Assembly: GCA_016195665.1 (NCBI GenBank)
Contig: JACPZD010000005.1
Location: forward strand, 1 to 64,000
DNA length: 64,000 nt
Reading direction: 5' to 3'
DNA from: Gammaproteobacteria bacterium
GTDB taxonomy: Bacteria > Pseudomonadota > Gammaproteobacteria > SURF-13
Positions within the stretch are counted from its first letter, which is position 1. Every line of letters begins with the position of its first letter. The notes beneath the pieces are model-generated. The model saw only the letters and a program-made list of their open reading frames with translations. It was not told the origin of the DNA and made no database searches. Of this stretch, positions 7,300 to 16,691 are shown piece by piece. The translations under genes and the position numbers were made by a program.

Positions 7300-10200
7300 C
7301 TATATCTCATATAAGCGGCTGCATGCCGTAAATAGTAACAAGGTGCGCACAGCCTTTTCAGGCCACAGCCTGCCTGCGGCTACGCCGTAGTGATACAGTT
7401 GTCCGCGGTAGGGTTCAGCCAATTCGGTCAGGTTATCCGGGCTGGCTATTTCATGGGTTTTGTAGTCTACGACGGTGATGTGATCGGTGTGCACCACCAG
7501 GCGGTCTATGACGCCGTGCACCATCGTCGCGCCGGCTTGATAAGAAACGGGGACCTCGTTGTAAGCGGCGAGATAACACGTAGGGTCATAGAGGTCGCGG
7601 AACTGCGGTTGGCGGATGATTGCGCAGGCCTTGCTCCACCAGCCCTGCAGGGTGTTGTCGCCGGCCTCTAGTCCGTGTTCGTGGGCGATAAGTTTCAGCA
7701 GCTCGCTGTCCTTTATTGGGGGCAACGCGGTTAGTTTTTCCAGCATGCGATGAATGACGATACCGCGCAGTCTGCCGTCTTCGTCATCGCCGTAAAGGGT
7801 GGGTTGCGAGCTGCCCGCCCTGCTTGGCGCGATTTCTGTCACTCGGTTTGGTAGCAGGATAGGCTGAGATAAGCCGGCATCTATTTCGACGGGTTCACGC
7901 AAGAGATCATGTTGTGATGCGGTGATCTCCGTTGTTCTCTCGCCCGATTCAATCACCTGTGCGTCTTGTGACGCACAGGGATGTGCTAATGCCGCAGGCG
8001 CAGGAAGCGCAGGAGCGGCTTCGCCCGGAGGCGACAAAGCCTGTTGGATGAGACCGTACCAGCCGAGATCACTGCCTTTGTTCGGCGCGCAGCCGGAGAT
8101 GAACAATAGTTGCTGGGCGCGGGTGAGGGCGACATAGAGCAGATTGGCGTCTTCGCGCCGTTCCGCCGATTTATGCCGTTCGAGTAATGTCTGGCTCAGC
8201 GTATCGAGATCCTCTTTTCTACCGCTGAGCAGAAAATGCGTGGGGCGCGGCGCCGCGGAGGGCCACTCGATCAATACCTGATAAGGCCGCGTGGACGGTG
8301 GCGCACGACCGGCGTCGGCGAGAAATACCACCGGCGCTTCGAGCCCCTTGGCCGCGTGTATGGTCATGATCCGCACGGTCGCTCCCGGCATCCTGCCTCC
8401 TGCGACATTAGTACTTCCCTGTACGTCACAAGAAGTGATGCCGGGCGCTGCGGCGTCATCGGGCGCTTCTCTATCGGCCTGCGCCATCGCGCGAAGCTGG
8501 GCGCGAAACTGCGGCGGACTGGGGTAGCGTCCGCTGTCGAGTTCCAGCGCAAGTTCGATAAATCGTGTTAGATTGCCTAGCACCCGCGCTGTGAGATGAT
8601 CGGGGAAGGCCGCCCCAAAGCGCGCCATAACGCCGCCTTCACAATAGATACGATCCAGCAGATCATGCACGGGCAGCCGGCCTGCGAGCGCGCGCCATTG
8701 GCTGAGACTATGGTGCGCGCGGCAAAGCGGCGTGCCAGGCTGTAATTCCGGAGCGAGCAGCTTGAGCCGCTCATTCCAGGGCGTTTCATCTGAAGAGTGC
8801 ATGGCGAGCCGTATGAGATCGGCGTCGCTGCATGCAAACAGCGGAGAGCGCAACACCTGCGCCAAGGCCAGATTGTCATAGGGGGTAATCAAGGTGTCGA
8901 GCAGGGCGAGCATGTCCTGCACCTCCAGACTTTCGAGGAGGGTGCCGCGCGCCGCGCCCAGGTAGGGGATGCCGGCTTCGCGCAGCGCGGCTTCGTAACT
9001 CTGGGCATGGGTGCGGTTACGCAGCAGGATGAGGATGTCGCCGAAATTGACGGGCCGCGCATTCCCCGGCGGGCCAATCAGGGTGCGCGTGTCAATGAGT
9101 GTTTGAATGCGTTGCGCGATGAGGCGGCCTTCCTCCAGGTGACGGATATCTTCTTCGAGTACGCGCGGCTCTAGTAAAGGATTGCGTAATGCGTCCCGTG
9201 CACTATTATCCGGCGCCGTCTCGGCAACAGTAATCAACGGCAGCAGTTCGACACGTCCCCACAGGTCGTCTTGATGTGTGACGTGTGTCTCAAAATCGCC
9301 GAGCTGCTCCGCCAGTGCGGGCAGACTGAAGGTCCGGTTCACACATTCGATGATGGCCGTCGCCGAACGCCACGAGGCGTGCAGCGGGAAGCTTTCGGAC
9401 TGTAAATTCTTCTCCAGCCAGGACCGGGCCGCGGTGAACAGGTGAGGGTCGGCGCGGCGGAAACGGTAAATGGACTGTTTGTGATCGCCCACTAAAAATA
9501 CACTGCGCTCCCGTGTAGGTCCCGAGGCAAGTTCCTCTAACAGAGGCAGGATCAAATGCCATTGCGTGGGGTTGGTGTCTTGAAACTCATCAATCAGTAA
9601 ATGGTCAATGCGCTGATCCAGTTTATACTGCACCCACAGGGCATGATCGGAGCGGTTTAACAGGCGATACGCCTGCCACTCCAGATCGCTGAAGTCGAGC
9701 AAGCCCTGTTCCGCCTTGAGGCGTTGATAGTGATCGAGATAACGGCTCCCGGCCGTGAACCAGGCGCGCGATACGTTAAGGGTAGAATGTTTGGCAAACC
9801 ACGCCAGCCGTTCGCACACGTGCTCAAAGATAAATACGAAACGCCGCGCGGCGGCATCACCCAGAAGCGTTGACTGCGCCTTGGTGATGGGACGTTTGCG
9901 CGGCGTGCCGTCCTGAGTGAGAAACACCTCACGGATCATCCGGATATGCAGTTCATTGTGTTCAGTGTGGTTCAGACAGTCTTGCAATAGCCGGATGTGA
10001 TGCGGGTTGCCTGAAAACTTCACCAGCAATTCGGCAAACTCATGCAGTTGCTGTTGTACCTCTGACGTACATGGATGTACTAATGTCGCGGGAGGCAGGA
10101 TGCCGGGAGCGACCGCTGAAAAGAATTCACTCACCGCATCTGAATCTGGGTCAATCTCCAACTGTTTTGCGAGGTTCATGACTGCAAAGCCGACAGGATC

Positions 10201-10821
10201 AGACTGGCCTTCGCTATAGGCCCACCAGTCGCTACGGTGTTCCAGAAAATTTTTGAGCGCCGTCTCGGTTCCGGAGAGCCCGCCGCAGAGATCGAACAGG
10301 GTCAGCATCGCCTCCGCGAGCGCGCCGTCCGGGGTCTCCGTCGCCTCGCGCAACAAGGCCTGCCACGCCGTTCGCTGCCAGTGCGCCGTCTGCTCGGCCA
10401 ATTCAAATCCGGGCGAGACGCCTGCCTCCAGCGGGAAGCGTTGCAGTAATTCCTGGCAGAAGGCGTGGAAGGTGGAAATCTTGAGCGGTTGCTCAGAACG
10501 CAACAAGGCTTCGTATAAGCCGCGCGCCCGCGCGCAATTTTCCTCATCGGGCGCCACACCCATGCCCTGTAATGCAGTTATCAACTCAGGGCCGGAACAG
10601 CGGGCGAGTTCAAACAGGCGGTCGTTCAGGCGCGTCTGCATCTCCGCCGCGGCCTTGCGGGTGAAGGTGATGGCGAGGATGGCATCGGGACGCGCGCCGG
10701 CCAGCAGCAGGCGGATCAGGCGAGTGACCAGCAGCCAGGTTTTGCCGGTGCCCGCCGAGGCCGTTACGGTGGCATGACGCTCCGGGGCGCTGGCGGCATG
10801 TATCGAGGTCACTCCCGGCAT
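7300..10821 (-). CDS. addA: AddA/RecB-like UvrD-family helicase-nuclease
   Basis: This 1173-residue SF1 helicase would act with the adjacent AddB-like nuclease in processing double-strand DNA ends for recombination. Visible motifs are ASAGTGKTWLL (motif I, residues 21-31), AITFTRKAAAEM (Ia), LLIDEFQDTNPTQW (II), VFLVGDHKQSIYRFR (III), VRIMTIHAAKGLE (V) and LLYVALTRAQQLL (VI). A C-terminal RecB-type nuclease follows (GIVIHRMLE, GVIDRL, VVDYKT). Three copies of the 52-bp palindromic element lie in frame near residues 236-252, 798-814 and 934-950. The second abuts motif V without interrupting it. The ATG at 10821 and an AGGAGG four bases before it are both supplied by a further copy; a GTG four codons later (10809) is an alternative. 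Confidence 0.85.
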   Translation of the reverse strand: MPGVTSIHAASAPERHATVTASAGTGKTWLLVTRLIRLLLAGARPDAILAITFTRKAAAEMQTRLNDRLFELARCSGPELITALQGMGVAPDEENCARARGLYEALLRSEQPLKISTFHAFCQELLQRFPLEAGVSPGFELAEQTAHWQRTAWQALLREATETPDGALAEAMLTLFDLCGGLSGTETALKNFLEHRSDWWAYSEGQSDPVGFAVMNLAKQLEIDPDSDAVSEFFSAVAPGILPPATLVHPCTSEVQQQLHEFAELLVKFSGNPHHIRLLQDCLNHTEHNELHIRMIREVFLTQDGTPRKRPITKAQSTLLGDAAARRFVFIFEHVCERLAWFAKHSTLNVSRAWFTAGSRYLDHYQRLKAEQGLLDFSDLEWQAYRLLNRSDHALWVQYKLDQRIDHLLIDEFQDTNPTQWHLILPLLEELASGPTRERSVFLVGDHKQSIYRFRRADPHLFTAARSWLEKNLQSESFPLHASWRSATAIIECVNRTFSLPALAEQLGDFETHVTHQDDLWGRVELLPLITVAETAPDNSARDALRNPLLEPRVLEEDIRHLEEGRLIAQRIQTLIDTRTLIGPPGNARPVNFGDILILLRNRTHAQSYEAALREAGIPYLGAARGTLLESLEVQDMLALLDTLITPYDNLALAQVLRSPLFACSDADLIRLAMHSSDETPWNERLKLLAPELQPGTPLCRAHHSLSQWRALAGRLPVHDLLDRIYCEGGVMARFGAAFPDHLTARVLGNLTRFIELALELDSGRYPSPPQFRAQLRAMAQADREAPDDAAAPGITSCDVQGSTNVAGGRMPGATVRIMTIHAAKGLEAPVVFLADAGRAPPSTRPYQVLIEWPSAAPRPTHFLLSGRKEDLDTLSQTLLERHKSAERREDANLLYVALTRAQQLLFISGCAPNKGSDLGWYGLIQQALSPPGEAAPALPAPAALAHPCASQDAQVIESGERTTEITASQHDLLREPVEIDAGLSQPILLPNRVTEIAPSRAGSSQPTLYGDDEDGRLRGIVIHRMLEKLTALPPIKDSELLKLIAHEHGLEAGDNTLQGWWSKACAIIRQPQFRDLYDPTCYLAAYNEVPVSYQAGATMVHGVIDRLVVHTDHITVVDYKTHEIASPDNLTELAEPYRGQLYHYGVAAGRLWPEKAVRTLLLFTACSRLYEI
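7969..8020 (-). repeat. Palindromic coding element, diverged copy A (inside addA-like gene)
   Basis: On the plus strand it begins tgacgcacagggatgtgcta where the family consensus has tgacgtacagggatgtacta. The rest follows the family plan at the same length. Stem 2 is GCACA/TGTGC instead of GTACA/TGTAC, and the outer stem 1 is GCCGC/GCGGC instead of GTCGC/GCGAC. Both arms changed together, so pairing is kept. It encodes PALPAPAALAHPCASQ in the AddA frame. Confidence 0.7.
8379..8429 (+). repeat. Palindromic coding element, copy B (inside addA-like gene)
   Basis: Forward on the plus strand, it contains hairpin 1 (GTCGC ... GCGAC family arms, inner GGCA/TGCC) and hairpin 2 (GTAC ... GTAC). On the minus-strand gene it encodes [17 protein letters not shown] directly before helicase motif V. 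Confidence 0.92.
10063..10114 (-). repeat. Palindromic coding element, copy C (inside addA-like gene)
   Basis: In the opposite orientation to copy B. Hairpin 2 is a perfect GTACAT/ATGTAC palindrome around GG. In the AddA frame it reads VAPGILPPATLVHPCTS, a different open frame of the same element. Confidence 0.92.
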
Positions 10822-10908
10822 CCCGCCTCCTGTGCCGTACAGGGAGTACCCATGTCGCGAGAGGCAGGAAGCCGGGAGCGACCGACATTAGTACCTCCGT
10901 GTACGTTA
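10807..10908. repeat. Nested palindromic element, composite D (addB/addA junction)
   Basis: A forward element is split after its CTGCCTC-equivalent by a complete reverse element, giving 102 bp. It fills the interval between the AddB-like stop codon (10909-10911) and the AddA-like gene, and it extends into the first AddA codons, supplying the apparent ribosome binding site and ATG. Confidence 0.88.
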
Positions 10909-13900
10909 CTAGACATGCCGTGATTCTGCGACAGGCCATGCCTGGCGGCGGCACAGACCCTGCATCTCGCAACGTGCGCAGGTTTTTGGATCGCCCCAGG
11001 CCGGTGCGCCTGTTCCTTCACGCAGCGCCTGCATGACGGCATCGAGCCGCTGCGCCGTCAGGGTGCTCAGCCGGTGCAGCTCTTCCCCTTCCAGCCGCGC
11101 GCCCGGTTTGACCAGATCTTTATCGAGCAGCAAATACTCGACGCGCTCTATATTATCGTTATATAACTGCTCCGCCAGCAGCGCATAGAAAATCAACTGC
11201 GTGGCCTCGCCGCTGGAGACGTCCGCCTGCTTGTCACCCTGGCCGGTCTTGTAATCCAGGATGTGCAGCCCGTTCCGGCGCCGGTCTATGCGATCCAGCC
11301 GCCCGGTTAGCGTGAGGCCATCCGCCCGAGCGCTGCGCACGCTGACCTCGCAGGCGAGTGGTGAACCCTCCTGCGCGATCTGCCAGTCAATGTAATCGGG
11401 GATAATCGCCAGCCAGCGCGCCAGCCAGGCGCGGTGTACGAAGTTTTTTTTCACATCGGGGGCGAATACGGCTTGGCTGATTTCGGTGAGCATGTGAATC
11501 GCCCGCGCGCGGTTTTCCGTCGCGATCGCTTCGCTAAAAGGGCCGGGTAAATCTTTGGCGCCGCAGTGAAAGGCTTGCAGGATACGATGCGCGCGCTCAC
11601 CGAAGTCGCTTTTTTCGAGCAGCTCCTGTACCTCCTCGGACACGCGGAGTTGCAGGGCGTGTGCGGCGAAGAACTGATACGGACAATCAATGAGCCGCTG
11701 GTGAGCGCGGGCGGAGAGGGTGTCCGGCAATAGCGCCCGATCTATCGCGGGCCGCGGCCGGACGGTTCGGGCGGGGAGGGTGGATGGATCGGCATGGCTG
11801 ATCTGGGCGCGAGGTTCATTGATCAGCGCGGTGAGCGTCTTGTCGTCCAGCCGGTCGCCATAGGCCAGGAGATGAAATGACTGCAAGGCCTCGACCCACG
11901 GACTGGGGAGGATGGGCTCGCCGTCCTGTTCGCGGCGCAGCGTGATCGTCACCTGCGGGGCGCACTCCAGCAATCGCCGGAAGTGGTAAAAGCGTGTGCA
12001 GAGTTCGTCATGACGCGTGGCGAGCCCCAACTCGCGCCGTACCGCGCTGTTGAAAAAGGGCGATGGCGGACCGCCGCCGGGCAGATGCTCGTGGTCGGCC
12101 CCGGCGATGATCAGCGCATCGAAACGGCACAGCGCTGTCTGTTCCAGCGCCAGCAACTGCACCGGACTGCCGGTATTATTCGGAACAAAATTCGCCGTCT
12201 CCAGGCTGCGCGCCAGCCAGGCCCGGAACTCCCGCCAGTTCATGCGCAGGCTGCGCCCAAAGAGCGCCTGCTGCAACGCCTCTATTTCAGCCAGGATGCG
12301 TTGCCCGGCGGCGTCATGAGCCAGCGCCTGGGTTATTCCCAGTCGCTGCAGGCTCTCTTGCAGGGCGTTGAGCAGGGTCTGGGGGTGATGTGCGTGCCCC
12401 TTCAACAGCGGCAGCAGAGGCTGGGAGGCGCGGTCGAGATCGGCGATGAGTTGGGCGATCGCGTCGCGCCCCTGCGTGAGGTGCGGCAGGCGCTTACGGG
12501 TCGTTCCCGGCATCCTGCCTCTGACGTACAGGGAAGTACTAATGTCGCGGGAGGCAGGACGCCGGGAGCGACCCGCGACATTAGTACTTCCGTGTACGTC
12601 ATAATTGTGCAGCCCGCGCGGGAGATTGGCGCGGCGGATGATGTCGCGCTCCAGCCGGTAGACGGTATCGAGATGCTTGTCCCGGTCACGGTCCGGAAAG
12701 ACAAAACTCGATTTGAGCAGGTCGAGCAGGGGGTCGTGGGCGAAATCCTGCTCCACCGTCTGTAGCCAACGCTCAATCGTGCTCGCGGCGCTGGTGGTGG
12801 ACAGCGCCCATCCTGCCGCATCCTGAAGAGTGACACCGGCGCGCTCCAGCAAGGCCCGGATACGGCGGGTGAGGCGTCTGTCCTCGCTGACGATGCCGAT
12901 GGCGCTACGGCCCTCAATCAGCCAACGGCGCACCTGGATGTCCACCGCCTTGGCCTCTTCTTCGGCCCCGTTGGCCGCAAACACCGACAGCCGGGTCGCT
13001 CCCGGCGTCCTGCCTCCCGCGACATTAGTACTTCCTTGTACGTCACCGGTGGCGGGGCTGTTGGAGCGGCGTTCCGCAAACGCACTTGCGCGTACCGCCA
13101 AAGCGGCGCTGCTGGGCGCATACACACTAGTTACAAAATCCGTGAAATCATCGTGGGATACTATTACCGTAGCGTCGCACTGCATGTTTTTTAGCAGCCT
13201 GACGAGAGGCGCGTCGGGAGCGGAACCGTGCAGAATGAGACTCAGTTGCCCGCGTTCATGCAAGGCCTTGCACCAGGCAAGTTCGGCGGGATAGAACTCA
13301 TGAAATCCCGCCAGATAAAAATGCAGATTGCCCGGAATGGAACGATCACCGAGCCTGGACACATAGGCGCTGCGCCCATCCGTCTTGTGTTCGGCCTGAA
13401 GCTGATCGCGTAGCGCTTGCCAGAGGGTGTACACGACGCGGGCCTCGTCGCCCAGCGCCGCAGTGGCGATACCGTCAGGCAGGCCATACGCGTGCGCCAG
13501 CCGTGCCGTGAAGTGTTCCAGTGAGACGGGAGGGTCAGTCTGCCGCAGGGTCAATTCATCGAACAGCCTCAGCAAACTATCGGCTATTCGCCAGGGGGCC
13601 GCTCCCGGCGTCCTGCCTCCCGCGACATGAGTACTTCCGTGTACGTCACCGCCAAACAGATCCGGATGCTCTGCCAGGGCCTCTACGAGGAGGAGCGCGC
13701 GTGCGGGCTCTGAAATCACCCGGCCCGTTATGGGAACATGACGCTCCATCCAGCCGCGCAGGGTATCAATGTTCGGCCCCAGCAGGGCGTGATGACCGTG
13801 CGCCTGGGCGCGTTCCAACAGCAGCCTGCGCAGGCGCGGCGCGGCGCTCAGCGTAGGGAGCAGAATGACCGAGTTCGTGAGATCAGGCAGGGACGCCTGT

Positions 13901-14013
13901 TGCACGATCTCATCGGCGAGGACGGCGAGCGGATCGTGCCCATAGGGGACAATGAGCACGGGGTGGTGTATCAGCGCTCCAATAATTTGAGCTTGTCCGG
14001 CACCCCATCCCAC
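10909..14013 (-). CDS. addB: AddB-like PD-(D/E)XK nuclease / helicase-fold protein
   Basis: This protein of about 1030 residues precedes the AddA-like gene in the same direction, as in AddAB end-processing nucleases. The C-terminus has a RecB-type nuclease ([21 protein letters not shown]) framed by iron-sulfur cysteines: one in LIDCPYQFF, then C-x2-C-x5-C in [10 protein letters not shown]. Together these match the AddB cluster. The start is uncertain: GTG 14013 overlaps fdxA by 43 bases, and GTG 13959 is an alternative giving [10 protein letters not shown]. Three in-frame palindromic elements add peptides near residues 121-138, 322-339 and 470-504 (a nested one), in regions with no catalytic motif that I can see. 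Confidence 0.8.
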   Translation of the reverse strand: MGWGAGQAQIIGALIHHPVLIVPYGHDPLAVLADEIVQQASLPDLTNSVILLPTLSAAPRLRRLLLERAQAHGHHALLGPNIDTLRGWMERHVPITGRVISEPARALLLVEALAEHPDLFGGDVHGSTHVAGGRTPGAAPWRIADSLLRLFDELTLRQTDPPVSLEHFTARLAHAYGLPDGIATAALGDEARVVYTLWQALRDQLQAEHKTDGRSAYVSRLGDRSIPGNLHFYLAGFHEFYPAELAWCKALHERGQLSLILHGSAPDAPLVRLLKNMQCDATVIVSHDDFTDFVTSVYAPSSAALAVRASAFAERRSNSPATGDVQGSTNVAGGRTPGATRLSVFAANGAEEEAKAVDIQVRRWLIEGRSAIGIVSEDRRLTRRIRALLERAGVTLQDAAGWALSTTSAASTIERWLQTVEQDFAHDPLLDLLKSSFVFPDRDRDKHLDTVYRLERDIIRRANLPRGLHNYDVHGSTNVAGRSRRPASRDISTSLYVRGRMPGTTRKRLPHLTQGRDAIAQLIADLDRASQPLLPLLKGHAHHPQTLLNALQESLQRLGITQALAHDAAGQRILAEIEALQQALFGRSLRMNWREFRAWLARSLETANFVPNNTGSPVQLLALEQTALCRFDALIIAGADHEHLPGGGPPSPFFNSAVRRELGLATRHDELCTRFYHFRRLLECAPQVTITLRREQDGEPILPSPWVEALQSFHLLAYGDRLDDKTLTALINEPRAQISHADPSTLPARTVRPRPAIDRALLPDTLSARAHQRLIDCPYQFFAAHALQLRVSEEVQELLEKSDFGERAHRILQAFHCGAKDLPGPFSEAIATENRARAIHMLTEISQAVFAPDVKKNFVHRAWLARWLAIIPDYIDWQIAQEGSPLACEVSVRSARADGLTLTGRLDRIDRRRNGLHILDYKTGQGDKQADVSSGEATQLIFYALLAEQLYNDNIERVEYLLLDKDLVKPGARLEGEELHRLSTLTAQRLDAVMQALREGTGAPAWGDPKTCARCEMQGLCRRQAWPVAESRHV
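12499..12601. repeat. Nested palindromic element, composite E (inside addB-like gene)
   Basis: 103 bp: the first 23 bases of a forward element, a complete 52-base reverse element, then the last 28 bases of the forward element. The junction is at the same internal position as in composites D and J. It encodes an in-frame insert beginning [20 protein letters not shown]. Confidence 0.92.
12994..13045 (+). repeat. Palindromic coding element, copy F (inside addB-like gene)
   Basis: A single forward copy with all arms intact. In the minus-strand gene it encodes [17 protein letters not shown]. Confidence 0.93.
13598..13648 (+). repeat. Palindromic coding element, copy G (inside addB-like gene)
   Basis: A forward copy with cgacatgagtac in place of cgacattagtac. 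It encodes [17 protein letters not shown] in the AddB frame. Confidence 0.92.
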
Positions 14014-14294
14014 TCCTTGGCATCAGGCGGCGGTTCGCCCATTTCGGTGATCACCGGCCAGGCCTTGGCCAGTTCGGCGTTGAGCGCGGTGAAATGCTTT
14101 TGTCCCTCGGGCACGGCGTCCTCCGCGAAGATGGCATTGGCCGGGCACTCCGGTTCGCACAAGGTGCAATCTATGCACTCATCGGGATCTATGACCAAAA
14201 AGTTCGGCCCTTCGTGGAAGCAGTCCACGGGGCAGACCTCGACACAGTCCATGTATTTGCATTTGATGCAGTTTTCGGTAACGACAAAGGTCAT
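13971..14294 (-). CDS. fdxA: 7Fe ferredoxin FdxA
   Basis: A small electron carrier of about 107 residues with one 3Fe-4S and one 4Fe-4S cluster. The cysteine motifs [17 protein letters not shown] (residues 9-25) and [12 protein letters not shown] (about 40-51) are those of FdxA. ATG 14294 is chosen because GGGAG lies six bases upstream; an earlier frame start at 14327 is not supported. The 3' end may overlap the AddB-like gene, which suggests co-transcription. A palindromic element sits upstream, between it and the divergent PHP gene. Confidence 0.92.
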   Translation of the reverse strand: MTFVVTENCIKCKYMDCVEVCPVDCFHEGPNFLVIDPDECIDCTLCEPECPANAIFAEDAVPEGQKHFTALNAELAKAWPVITEMGEPPPDAKEWDGVPDKLKLLER

Positions 14295-14417
14295 GTTCAT
14301 CTCCCGCACGGGGCCGTGCGCTATCAAAATGCCCGGTTGCTCAATATAATGGGGTCACTATGATCCCTTTAGGCTGCAATTATAGCAGGATGTTTCCGGC
14401 CGTTTCCAAACGGGTGC

Positions 14418-14469
14418 GGTCGCTCCCGGCATCCTGCCTCCCGCGACATTAGTACTGCCTTGTACGTCA
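14418..14469 (+). repeat. Palindromic coding element, copy H (fdxA/PHP intergenic)
   Basis: A complete forward copy in the divergent promoter region, ending 14 bases before the PHP gene ATG (14484). Its hairpin 2 is GTACTGCCTTGTAC. Confidence 0.93.
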
Positions 14470-14483
14470 CCGGTAGCCCTCCC

Positions 14484-15392
14484 ATGACTTTGCACTACGA
14501 CCTGCACAGCCACTCCACCGCCTCCGACGGCACCTTGAGTCCGGCCGAGCTGGTGGCGCGGGCCCATGCCCGCGGCGTGCACGTGCTGGCGCTCACCGAC
14601 CACGACAGCACCGAGGGCCTTGCCGAGGCGGCGGCCGCGGCGGCCATTAGTACATCCATGTACGTCAGAGATATCGGGTTAGACCTCGTCCCCGGCGTAG
14701 AGATCTCGGTGAGCTGGAATAGCCAGACGGTACACATCATCGGCCTGCACATTGACCCTGCGAATCAAGCCCTGCAGGAGGGTTTGGCGGGGCTGCGCGG
14801 CTTTCGGGACTGGCGCGCGCAAGAAATCGCGCGGCGTCTTGAAAAACACGGCATTGCGGATACCTACGAAGGCGCCAAGGCCTATGCCAAAGGGACTATC
14901 GTGAGCCGCACCCATTTTGCGCGATTGCTGGTCGAGCGTGGCGAGGCGCGCGATCTGCAACAGGTTTTCAAGCGGTTTCTGGTCCACGGCAAGCCCGGCT
15001 ACGTGAGCGGCGAGTGGGCCAAGCTGGAAGACGCCGTGAGCTGGATCACCGGCGCGGGCGGGCAAGCCGTCATCGCCCATCCGGCCCGTTACAAACTCAC
15101 CGCCTCGCGCCTGCGCACGCTGTTCACCGAATTCAAGGACGCAGGCGGCGCAGGCATCGAAGTCGTGTCCGGCAGCCACAGCCGCGACGATTATTTCACC
15201 CTGGCCAACTACGCAAAACAGTTCGGACTGCTCGCCTCCAGCGGCTCCGATTATCACGGCCCCGAACACCCCTGGATAGAGCTGGGCCGGCTGCCTGAAT
15301 TGCCCAAGAATTGCGTTCCGATCTGGACAGAATGGAGTCAATATCCATGCAACGTCTCCACCTCCACCCCACCCACCCCCAGGCGCGCCTGA
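14484..15392 (+). CDS. PHP-domain phosphatase (YciV/RNase AM-like)
   Basis: A metal-dependent phosphoesterase of the PHP family. E. coli YciV acts as a 5'-3' exonuclease/3',5'-nucleotide phosphatase in RNA maturation. Metal-binding motifs are DLHSHSTASDGTL (residues 6-18), LALTDHDS (about 38-45), PGVEIS (about 71-76), VIAHPARY, and a C-terminal SGSDYHGPEHPW. A fragment of the palindromic element adds ISTSMYVRD in an Ala-rich stretch at residues 54-62, just before the IGLDLVPGVEIS strand. The C-terminus overlaps the following yciO-like gene by 46 bases. Gene order (PHP, YciO, M50, trpS, scpAB, rluB) is the usual gammaproteobacterial one. Confidence 0.88.
   Translation: MTLHYDLHSHSTASDGTLSPAELVARAHARGVHVLALTDHDSTEGLAEAAAAAAISTSMYVRDIGLDLVPGVEISVSWNSQTVHIIGLHIDPANQALQEGLAGLRGFRDWRAQEIARRLEKHGIADTYEGAKAYAKGTIVSRTHFARLLVERGEARDLQQVFKRFLVHGKPGYVSGEWAKLEDAVSWITGAGGQAVIAHPARYKLTASRLRTLFTEFKDAGGAGIEVVSGSHSRDDYFTLANYAKQFGLLASSGSDYHGPEHPWIELGRLPELPKNCVPIWTEWSQYPCNVSTSTPPTPRRA
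14645..14668 (+). repeat. Palindromic coding element, fragment I (inside PHP gene)
   Basis: Only the hairpin 2 portion is present (attagtacatccatgtacgt and two more bases), with perfect GTACAT/ATGTAC arms. It is in frame and encodes ISTSMYV. Either it is a partial insertion or the rest was deleted without frame loss. Confidence 0.85.
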
Positions 15393-15967
15393 TTAACCTG
15401 GCCGTCAAGGTCATCCGCGACGGCGGAGTGATCGTCTATCCAACCGATTCCAGCTATGCCCTCGGTTGTCATATCGGCGACAAGACCGCGCTGGAACGTA
15501 TCTGCCGTATCCGCAACCTGGACGACAGACACAACTTCACCCTGGTGTGCCGCGATCTCTCGGAGATCGCCATCTATGCCAAGGTGGATAACACCGCGTA
15601 CCGGGCGATCAAGGCTCACACCCCCGGCCCCTACACCTTCATCCTCAAGGCCACCCACGAAGTGCCGCGCCGCCTGCAAAACCCCAAGCGCAAAACCATC
15701 GGCCTGCGCGTGCCCGATCACCCCATCGTGCAGGCGCTGCTGGCCGCGCTGGGCGAGCCGATCATGAGCACCACCCTCATCCTCCCCGGCGGTGATCTTC
15801 CGCTCAATGATCCGGATGAGATCGAGCGGCTTTTAAAAAATCAAACGGACCTCATCCTGGACGCCGGCAACGGCGGCTTGGACACCACCACCGTGGTGGA
15901 TCTGGTGGACGAAGTCCCGCGTGTGATCCGCGAGGGCAAGGGCGATGGCCGTGCGTTTGTGAGCTGA
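15347..15967 (+). CDS. YciO/TsaC/Sua5-family protein
   Basis: A 206-residue member of the YrdC-fold family, which binds ATP and tRNA-type substrates. TsaC paralogues make threonylcarbamoyl-AMP, while the YciO branch is less well defined. The diagnostic segment is GGVIVYPTDSSYALGC near residues 26-41, followed by RIRNLDDRHNFTLVCRDL and TIGLRVPDHP. Start ATG 15347 has GGAG nine bases upstream, inside the 3' end of the PHP gene. The neighbourhood (PHP, trpS) is the standard yciO context, so I favour YciO over the essential TsaC. Confidence 0.85.
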   Translation: MQRLHLHPTHPQARLINLAVKVIRDGGVIVYPTDSSYALGCHIGDKTALERICRIRNLDDRHNFTLVCRDLSEIAIYAKVDNTAYRAIKAHTPGPYTFILKATHEVPRRLQNPKRKTIGLRVPDHPIVQALLAALGEPIMSTTLILPGGDLPLNDPDEIERLLKNQTDLILDAGNGGLDTTTVVDLVDEVPRVIREGKGDGRAFVS

Positions 15968-16030
15968 GCGGATTTCCCGCCCGGTTTGGTAAAACTGTAG
16001 GGCAAGGGCCAAACCGGTTATAATCCGGCG

Positions 16031-16690
16031 ATGGATGAACTCAGTTTGATGCAGCGCATCGCGGTATGGGCGCTGCCCTTGATCTTTGCCATTACCGTGC
16101 ATGAAGTGGCCCACGGCTGGATGGCGCGGCGGCTGGGCGACCCCACCGCCATGATGTTGGGGCGGCTGACCCTCAATCCCCTTAAGCATATTGATCCGGT
16201 CGGAACTATCCTGGTGCCGCTGTTGTTATTGATGATCAGCCCGTTCATCTTCGGCTGGGCCAAACCGGTGCCGGTGACCTGGCAGAACCTCAAGCACCCC
16301 AAGCGCGACATGGCGCTGGTGGCCGCCGCCGGGCCGCTCGCCAATCTGCTGATGGCGGTGCTTTGGCTACTGGTGTTGAAGATTGGGGTGGTACTCAGCG
16401 GTCAATTCCCCTGGGCTGCGACCTTTCTGCGCTATGTCGGACAGGCGGGGGTGTTTATCAATCTCATACTCATGGTGTTGAACCTCATCCCCATCCCGCC
16501 GCTGGACGGCGGGCGGGTGCTGTCGGGGCTGTTGCCTGGGCCTTTGTCCTGGCAATTAAACCGGCTGGAGCCGGTCGGCTTTATTATTCTGATTGCGCTG
16601 CTGGTGACGGGCATCCTCGGGCAGGTCATGGGGCCGGTGGTGTTCGGGTTACAGTCGGCGCTGTATTTTTTAGTCGGTTTGAGGGGGTAG
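16031..16690 (+). CDS. Site-2 protease family (M50) membrane metalloprotease
   Basis: A 219-residue polytopic membrane protein with the zinc motif HEVAHG (about residues 22-27) and the second motif NLIPIPPLDGGRVL (about 154-167) supplying the third metal ligand. No PDZ domain is present, which fits the compact group of M50 proteases commonly found beside trpS. It would cleave transmembrane segments, but its substrate is unknown. Its stop is next to the trpS start. Confidence 0.88.
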   Translation: MDELSLMQRIAVWALPLIFAITVHEVAHGWMARRLGDPTAMMLGRLTLNPLKHIDPVGTILVPLLLLMISPFIFGWAKPVPVTWQNLKHPKRDMALVAAAGPLANLLMAVLWLLVLKIGVVLSGQFPWAATFLRYVGQAGVFINLILMVLNLIPIPPLDGGRVLSGLLPGPLSWQLNRLEPVGFIILIALLVTGILGQVMGPVVFGLQSALYFLVGLRG

Positions 16691-16691
16691 T

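Noticed and set aside
12499-13648. CRISPR-like array of regularly repeated palindromes
   Set aside because: The repeats are 400-500 bases apart or more, occur in both orientations, and lie inside coding sequence. There are no uniform spacers and no cas genes.
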